Shown here: positions 59,397 through 64,000 of the stretch, in pieces
Numbering within the stretch: the stretch's first letter is position 1
Layout of the letters: each line of letters opens with the position of its first letter
Source of the DNA: Dyella_B sp035503745
Lineage (GTDB): Bacteria > Pseudomonadota > Gammaproteobacteria > Xanthomonadales > Rhodanobacteraceae
Assembly (NCBI RefSeq): GCF_035503745.1
Contig: NZ_DATJTC010000027.1
Location: 1-64,000 of the forward strand
Direction of reading: 5' to 3'
Length of the DNA stretch: 64,000 bases
Translations under genes and position numbers: made by a program
Notes under the pieces: generated by a model
Told to the model about the DNA's origin: nothing
The model's input: only the letters and a program-made list of their open reading frames with translations
Database searches by the model: none

Positions 59397-60484
59397 GGTG
59401 CGGCTCCCGCGACAGCGCTCGCCACGGGCGTGCTCGGACGGACATCGACATGTGCTGTAACGCTCATGCCCGAATACAGCGGCCATTTCGGATCGATGTG
59501 ATCGAACTCCAGCCGCACCGGCATGCGCTGCACTACTTTCACCCAGTTGCCGGTGGCGTTTTCCGGCGGCAACACCGCCAGTTGCGAGCCGGTGCCGGGG
59601 CTGATGCTGACCACGTGCGCCTTGAAAGCGTGGCCCGGATACGTATCCACATCGATGACCGCAGCCTGGCCTGGACGCATGTGCGTCATGCCGGTTTCGC
59701 GAAAGTTGGCCTCGATCCAGATATTGCGGCTGGACATCAGCGCGAACACCGTGGCGCCGCCGTTGACGAAGTCGCCCACCTGCAGATCGTCGACTTTGGT
59801 GACCACGCCCTCTTCAGGCGCCACCACCGTGGAATAGGAAAGATTGAGTTTGGCGCGATCCAGTTGCGCCTTCGCCTCGCGCACCGAGGGATGTTGATCG
59901 ACATCGATATCCGGATTGCCATCCAGTTCGGCCACGGTGTTGGATACGTCTTGTTGGGCGGATGCGATGTGCTGGCGTGCGACCTGCAGATCCATCTCGG
60001 CTTGTTCATAGGCCGAGCGCGAGGTGAAATCGGTGGCAAGCAATGCCTTCTTGCGGTCGTACTCGCGCTCGTCGAAGGCAGCCGTGGCCTTGTCGGACTC
60101 CACGTCGGCCACTTGCCGGCGATAGGTCGCCTTCAACGCCTGGACCTGCAGGCGCGCGTTGTTGAGCTGCGCCTGGGCCTGTTCCACCGCAATGCGATAG
60201 GGCTCCGGATCGACCTGGAACAGCAGTTGGCCCTGGCGCACCCGCTGGTTGTCCTTCACCGCGATCCGCACCACCTGGCCGGGCACACGGGCGTTGATGG
60301 AGACCGTGGCGGCCTCCACGAAGGCGTCGTCCGTGATGACTTCGTGCGCCAGGGAGAGGTAGGCGATGCCGCCGGCCAGCGCCAGCACCAGCGGTAGCCC
60401 CGCCATCAGGGGCAGGCGCAGCTTCGACGTGATGCTCCGGCCCGGGGCCGGTCCATCGTCGATTTGATCAGATTGCGTACTCAC
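59393..60484 (-). CDS. EmrA/HlyD-type periplasmic adaptor
   Basis: 363 residues, start GTG at 60484 with GAGGAA about 9 bases ahead. One N-terminal helix (LPLMAGLPLVLALAGGIAYL), lipoyl halves (VSINARVPGQVVRIAVKDNQ and YSTVVAPEEGVVTKVDDL), a coiled-coil with QAQAQLNNARLQVQALKATY, and the EmrA-like PGQAAVIDVDTYPGHAF. It links the MFS pump to the outer-membrane channel. First gene of the operon. Confidence 0.93.
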   Translation of the reverse strand: MSTQSDQIDDGPAPGRSITSKLRLPLMAGLPLVLALAGGIAYLSLAHEVITDDAFVEAATVSINARVPGQVVRIAVKDNQRVRQGQLLFQVDPEPYRIAVEQAQAQLNNARLQVQALKATYRRQVADVESDKATAAFDEREYDRKKALLATDFTSRSAYEQAEMDLQVARQHIASAQQDVSNTVAELDGNPDIDVDQHPSVREAKAQLDRAKLNLSYSTVVAPEEGVVTKVDDLQVGDFVNGGATVFALMSSRNIWIEANFRETGMTHMRPGQAAVIDVDTYPGHAFKAHVVSISPGTGSQLAVLPPENATGNWVKVVQRMPVRLEFDHIDPKWPLYSGMSVTAHVDVRPSTPVASAVAGAAP

Positions 60485-60501
60485 GACATTTTCCTCAATT
60501 A

Positions 60502-60517
60502 TTTCAGTAATTTGAAA
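60502..60517. promoter_or_regulatory. Dyad in the EmrA/TetR divergent region
   Basis: TTTCA-GTAATT-TGAAA is an interrupted palindrome between the adaptor (start 60484) and the TetR gene (start 60633), in AT-rich sequence. Likely operator overlapping the adaptor promoter; inferred. Confidence 0.45.
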
Positions 60518-60632
60518 GTAAACATTGGCTCTACCCCATCCCGACCGGCCCCGTTTCCCAGATCCCGTGGATGTTGAATTTTGTACTGCATCGAATAATA
60601 ATCATCGGCACAAATCGGAGTCAAGCATTTTT

Positions 60633-61262
60633 ATGCAAATTGGTACAAAAAAAGATCCGGCCACGAAAAGGCCCCGCGGACGCCCCCGCGCCTACGACCC
60701 TGACACCGCCCTGCGGCGAGCCGCGCAGGCGTTCTGGAAAAGCGGTTATGCAGGTACCTCGCTCGACGACATTTCCGCCGCGACCGGCATGAACCGGCCC
60801 AGCCTCAGCGCCGCGTTCGGCGACAAGCACGCGATCTACGTCAAGGCGCTGAGCAGCTACTGGGATTTCAAATTCGCGGCGATGCGCAAAGCCTTCGAAG
60901 GCGGCGGCAAGCTGACCGACACCTTGATGAAGGTCTACGACGCGGCGCTATCGATCTATTTCGCCGATGACCAACAGGCGCTGGGCTGCTTTGTGGTCAG
61001 CACTGCCATTACCGAAGCACCCGGCGACGCCCAGATCCGCGAGATCGTCGCCAAGGGCTTCGATGCCCTCGATGCCGATTTCGAAGCGCTATTCCGGCGC
61101 GCGCGCGACAACGGCGAGTTGAACGCGGGTGCCGATCCGACCGTGCTCGCCCAGCTTGCCGTCGCGACCATGCACAGCATTGCCGTACGCGCACGATCGG
61201 GCAGCTCGCGCAGCGCGTTGAGGAAGCTCGCGCAAAATACGACGGCCGCGCTCTGCAAGTGA
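60633..61262 (+). CDS. TetR-family repressor of the MFS efflux operon
   Basis: 209 residues. HTH: YDPDTALRRAAQAFWKSGYAGTSLDD then ISAATGMNRPSLSAAFGDKHAIYVKAL, of the branch with FWKSGY seen in AcrR/NemR-like regulators. The C-terminal domain (GCFVVSTAITEAPGDAQIREIV) is TetR_C_11-like. ATG 60633 is chosen because the conserved domain begins soon after it; GGAG is rather far (13 bases). Divergent from the efflux operon, so autorepression plus operon control is likely. Its stop overlaps the next gene's GTG. Confidence 0.9.
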   Translation: MQIGTKKDPATKRPRGRPRAYDPDTALRRAAQAFWKSGYAGTSLDDISAATGMNRPSLSAAFGDKHAIYVKALSSYWDFKFAAMRKAFEGGGKLTDTLMKVYDAALSIYFADDQQALGCFVVSTAITEAPGDAQIREIVAKGFDALDADFEALFRRARDNGELNAGADPTVLAQLAVATMHSIAVRARSGSSRSALRKLAQNTTAALCK

Positions 61263-61819
61263 GCGGCCAGCTCCCCGACATCATCGCCGAGGGGCTGGAA
61301 GTGTTGTCCTGCGGTATCAATCCCGGCATGCTGGCCGCCGCGACGGGGCATCACTTCGCCCATCCAAGCAATCGTTTCTGGCGCGTGATGCATCTGGCCG
61401 GTTTTACGCCGGAAGAAATATCGCCGCAGGACGGCCGCGCGATACTGCACTACGGCTACGGCCTGACCACGGTGGTACAACGGCCGACGGCGGCCGCCGA
61501 TCATCTGGCTCCAGCGGAATTCAAAACCGCCATGGCGGCATTCGAACGCAAAATCGCGCGTTACGCGCCGCGCTTCGTCGCCTTTCTGGGCAAGGCGGCG
61601 TACAGCGGCATGTCAGGCCAACGCGGGGTCGCATGGGGATTGCAACCCCGGCGCATGCAGGCTGCCGCCGTCTGGGTGCTGCCCAACCCCAGCGGCAGAA
61701 ACCGCGCGTTCAATCTCGCGCAACTGGTCCAAGCGTACCGCCGGCTTCATCAGCAGATGGCCACGACACGCGCAACACGCACGCACGACCCATCCCGTTT
61801 CGACAACAACGCTTGCTAA
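61259..61819 (+). CDS. mug: G/U mismatch-specific uracil DNA glycosylase
   Basis: 186 residues, uracil-DNA-glycosylase fold of the Mug/TDG family. Motif 1 CGINPGMLAAATGHHFAHPSNRFW and motif 2 VLPNPSGRNR are diagnostic. It removes uracil or ethenocytosine opposite guanine. Start GTG at 61259 overlaps the TetR stop (GTGA). A hydrophilic tail of about 15 residues follows the core. Confidence 0.92.
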   Translation: MSGQLPDIIAEGLEVLSCGINPGMLAAATGHHFAHPSNRFWRVMHLAGFTPEEISPQDGRAILHYGYGLTTVVQRPTAAADHLAPAEFKTAMAAFERKIARYAPRFVAFLGKAAYSGMSGQRGVAWGLQPRRMQAAAVWVLPNPSGRNRAFNLAQLVQAYRRLHQQMATTRATRTHDPSRFDNNAC

Positions 61820-61861
61820 GCGCAAAGGATTGAATCGTCGGCGCCCCTTTCCACGGACAGG

Positions 61862-63076
61862 TTATCTCGCCTGGGCCATGCAGCCGCTGACCGCGGCGAC
61901 GCCGTCGAATCGGTCTTGCGTCCAGTTCACCAGATCCGTTTCCAGCCGCGCGCCGGGTGCAAGTAGCGACAAATGATCTTTCCCGGCATAAGTGGCATAG
62001 GTGATCGGTTGACCGCGTGCGCAATCGCCTTGCACAAATGCCTGCTGTATCGAGGGCTTCACCAGCGGATCGTCCAGGCCCTGGGCGATAAACACCGGCG
62101 CATGAATCGCTCCGTCCGGAATGTTTTCGCGCAAATGCCGCCCTAGCGGCCCTGACGCGGGATCGTGCTTGAAGATGGCGCCATGGACAATCCATGCATC
62201 GGCGATGAGCGGAAGCACGCCCGGCCCATCCAGGCAGCGGCGCGCCATGTCGCGCACCGGCAGCGAAGCACCAAAACGCAGCGTGTCCGTGCGTGAGACA
62301 TCTGGATACGTTTCGCTGTAAGCCATGACGATGTAGGACGACAGGATCCTGCCGATCAACATGTCCTGCGTGTAATCCTCCAGCGCCGGCAGATCGGTGG
62401 CCGGCGCAAGTGCGGCGATGCCGGCCACGCGCAGCTCCGGCGCATAGGTCGTCGCCAGCATGCCAGTCCACAACGCCGCGTGTCCGCCTTGCGAATGTCC
62501 CCACACGACGACGTCATCGGCCAACCTCAACCCGCTTATCTGCCGTGCGGCGCGCACGGCATCCAGCACGGAGTGCGCTTCATCGGCGCCGACGAGATAG
62601 GCTTGCATGCCGGCCGTGCCCAGCCCCGCATAATCGCTCGCCACGATCGCCCAATGGCGCTGCATCGCCAGCGCGACCGCCGGCATGCCGTCGAGCGGCT
62701 GCGGCGAAAGCGAGGGCGCGCACGCCGGCACGATGCCGGTGGTGCCGTGCGCCCAGGCAATGATCGGATTGGGCTCGGCGGTATCGCTGGCCGGCGCCAC
62801 GACGATCGCGCTGGCCAGTGCGGGCGATCCATTCGCGTGGGCCGTTGCGTAGAGTATTCGCCATCCCTTTGCGCCAGCAGGGATGCCGCGCGTGAACGGT
62901 TCGGCGCGCAAAAGTTTTCCCGGTTGCGCGGGAATCGCGGACGGCCATACGTAGAACGCATCCGACTGCGCGGGCAGCGTCGCATGCCAGTACACGCCCG
63001 CGCCGACAACCGACAAGCCCACGAGCACGGCAAGCGTGCGTAGCAACAGCTTGAACGACCTGCGCCAAGACATCAT
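61862..63076 (-). CDS. Exported secretory-lipase-like alpha/beta hydrolase
   Basis: 404 residues. N-terminal signal/anchor (LLLRTLAVLVGLSVVGAGVY), then an alpha/beta hydrolase of the PF03583 lipase type: IIAWAHGTTGIVPACAPS, nucleophile elbow VVWGHSQGGHAALW, APVFIAQGLDDPLV for the acid and GKDHLSLLAPG for the His. Substrate likely acyl esters. ATG 63076 chosen (GGTGG just ahead); ATG 63112 and 63154 are in frame upstream but would lengthen the N-region improperly. Convergent with mug. Confidence 0.85.
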   Translation of the reverse strand: MMSWRRSFKLLLRTLAVLVGLSVVGAGVYWHATLPAQSDAFYVWPSAIPAQPGKLLRAEPFTRGIPAGAKGWRILYATAHANGSPALASAIVVAPASDTAEPNPIIAWAHGTTGIVPACAPSLSPQPLDGMPAVALAMQRHWAIVASDYAGLGTAGMQAYLVGADEAHSVLDAVRAARQISGLRLADDVVVWGHSQGGHAALWTGMLATTYAPELRVAGIAALAPATDLPALEDYTQDMLIGRILSSYIVMAYSETYPDVSRTDTLRFGASLPVRDMARRCLDGPGVLPLIADAWIVHGAIFKHDPASGPLGRHLRENIPDGAIHAPVFIAQGLDDPLVKPSIQQAFVQGDCARGQPITYATYAGKDHLSLLAPGARLETDLVNWTQDRFDGVAAVSGCMAQAR

Positions 63077-63260
63077 CCACCGCCCCTGCGCTGCCCGGGT
63101 TCGCAACAGCATGGCACGCCTGCCCGGGCTGGATAACAAACCTTTGTATTCCATAATGTTTTTACAAGATCGCGAGGCGGGAATCGAAACGGCAGGCGGC
63201 ATCCGCGCGCGTCTCTGCTACCGTGGCGCACCGGTCCATCCGATCCATCAGGGGAAGCTC

Positions 63261-64000
63261 ATGCACCTGCGTCTTGTTTCGGCCGCGCTGGCCGTCGCGA
63301 TCAGTCTGTCGGTCCTGCCGGCCATGGCCGATACACCCAAATCCACGCCCACCGCGAAGGAATTGATCGCCAGGTCCAAGCCGCAGGAATGGCGCACGCC
63401 CGATCCGCAGAACCTGCTCTACATGCAATTGCCGCAGGGCCGCGTGGTGATCGAGCTGGCGCCCGACTTCACGCCGCTGCACGCGGCCAACATCCGCACG
63501 CTGGTGCGCGAGCATTACTTCGACGGACTGGCGATCATCCGCGTGCAGGACAACTTCGTCACGCAATGGGGAGATCCCAACGACGACGACAGTGGCGACA
63601 AAAGCAAGATCAAGCCGCTGGGCACGGCGAAAAGCAAAGTGCCGCCGGAATACACGCGCGCGATCGATCCCAAGCTGCCATGGACGCCCCTGCCCGACGG
63701 CGACGTATATGCGCCGCAAGTCGGCTTCACGGAAGGTTTCCCGGCGGCGCGCGATCCCGCCACGGGGCGCGAATGGCTGACCCATTGCTACGGCATGGTC
63801 GGCGTGGCGCGCGACATTGCCCCCGATAGCGGCAACGGCAATTCGCTATACGTGGTGATCGGCCAGGCACCGCGCGGGCTGGATCGCAACCTGGCTATCG
63901 CCGGCCGGGTGCTGCAAGGCATGCCTTATCTGTCGGCGCTTACGCGCGGCACCGGGCCGCTGGGCTTCTACACGCAGGCGGCGCAGCGCACGCCGATTCT
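63261..64000 (+). CDS. Exported cyclophilin-type peptidylprolyl isomerase, partial
   Basis: At least 246 codons, open at the window end. A signal peptide (VSAALAVAISLSVLPAMA, cleavage about residue 22) is followed by LLYMQLPQGRVVIELAPDF, REHYFDGLAIIRVQDNFVTQWGDP and CYGMVGVARDIAPDSGNGNS, cyclophilin strands with an insertion (residues about 110-165) not seen in PpiB. Periplasmic or extracellular folding helper. GGGGAAG is 3-5 bases before the ATG. Downstream end lies outside the window. Confidence 0.85.
   Translation, partial: MHLRLVSAALAVAISLSVLPAMADTPKSTPTAKELIARSKPQEWRTPDPQNLLYMQLPQGRVVIELAPDFTPLHAANIRTLVREHYFDGLAIIRVQDNFVTQWGDPNDDDSGDKSKIKPLGTAKSKVPPEYTRAIDPKLPWTPLPDGDVYAPQVGFTEGFPAARDPATGREWLTHCYGMVGVARDIAPDSGNGNSLYVVIGQAPRGLDRNLAIAGRVLQGMPYLSALTRGTGPLGFYTQAAQRTPI

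Noticed and set aside
57978..60397. Long plus-strand frames opposite the MFS and adaptor genes
   Set aside because: Shadows of the secure minus-strand efflux genes.

Overview
The window is GC-rich, densely coded bacterial DNA with short gaps, ATGA-type overlaps and many secreted or outer-membrane products. Gene content and protein flavour (TypA, DUF1800/DUF1501 pairs, NodT-type efflux lipoproteins, cyclophilins, SGNH and phospholipase-C-like secreted enzymes) suggest a gammaproteobacterium of the Xanthomonadales/Lysobacterales, probably Rhodanobacteraceae (Dyella/Luteibacter/Rhodanobacter type). This is inferred from protein character, not from a search. No rRNA, tRNA, CRISPR array or intact insertion sequence was seen.

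Layout. 0-5 kb: cyclophilin PpiB, a 3-hydroxybutyrate-oligomer hydrolase, a small acidic protein and the ribosome-associated GTPase TypA/BipA. 5-15.5 kb: a carbohydrate locus. A minus-strand operon (AgaS-like SIS isomerase, two PfkB sugar kinases with ATGA overlaps, a secreted alpha-galactosidase-like TIM barrel, a GH35 beta-galactosidase) diverges from a plus-strand set (class I FbaB-type aldolase, amidohydrolase, DeoR/AgaR-like regulator). Read together it can carry a galacto-hexosamine or galactoside-derived sugar through tagatose-6-phosphate-type intermediates to triose phosphates without a PTS. Palindromic CTTTC/GAAAG motifs cluster in the divergent region. 15.5-22.5 kb: a methyltransferase, a DUF1800-DUF1501-DUF1800 exported trio and a PadR / HAAS-sensor membrane protein / DUF1579 operon.

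22.5-30.4 kb is a looser, visibly less GC-rich accessory stretch: small hypothetical genes, an alpha/beta hydrolase, a DUF998-like membrane protein, a TetR-controlled second apolipoprotein N-acyltransferase-like protein and a HIT protein, mixed with hairpin and duplicated repeat sequences. 30.5-38.6 kb is one operon: OmpR-type regulator, histidine kinase, RND adaptor, CzcA/CusA-type RND pump and outer-membrane lipoprotein, closed by a terminator. 38.7-42.3 kb is a second accessory stretch of small membrane, PH-like and secreted hypotheticals; it shares a palindromic repeat family with the first.

42.4-49.2 kb holds a DUF2946 protein, a CxxCxC outer-membrane barrel, a TlpA-like thioredoxin, a ferritin-like di-iron protein, an SGNH hydrolase, a YncE-like beta-propeller and a fatty-acid-hydroxylase-superfamily membrane enzyme. 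49.2-51.2 kb is gene-poor, with a stand-alone carboxypeptidase-regulatory-like domain and a probable SDR remnant. 51.2-64 kb: phospholipase C/acid phosphatase, di-heme cytochrome c peroxidase, 3-methyladenine glycosylase, aldo/keto reductase, an EmrAB-type MFS tripartite pump with divergent TetR, Mug, a lipase-like hydrolase, and a periplasmic cyclophilin cut by the window end.
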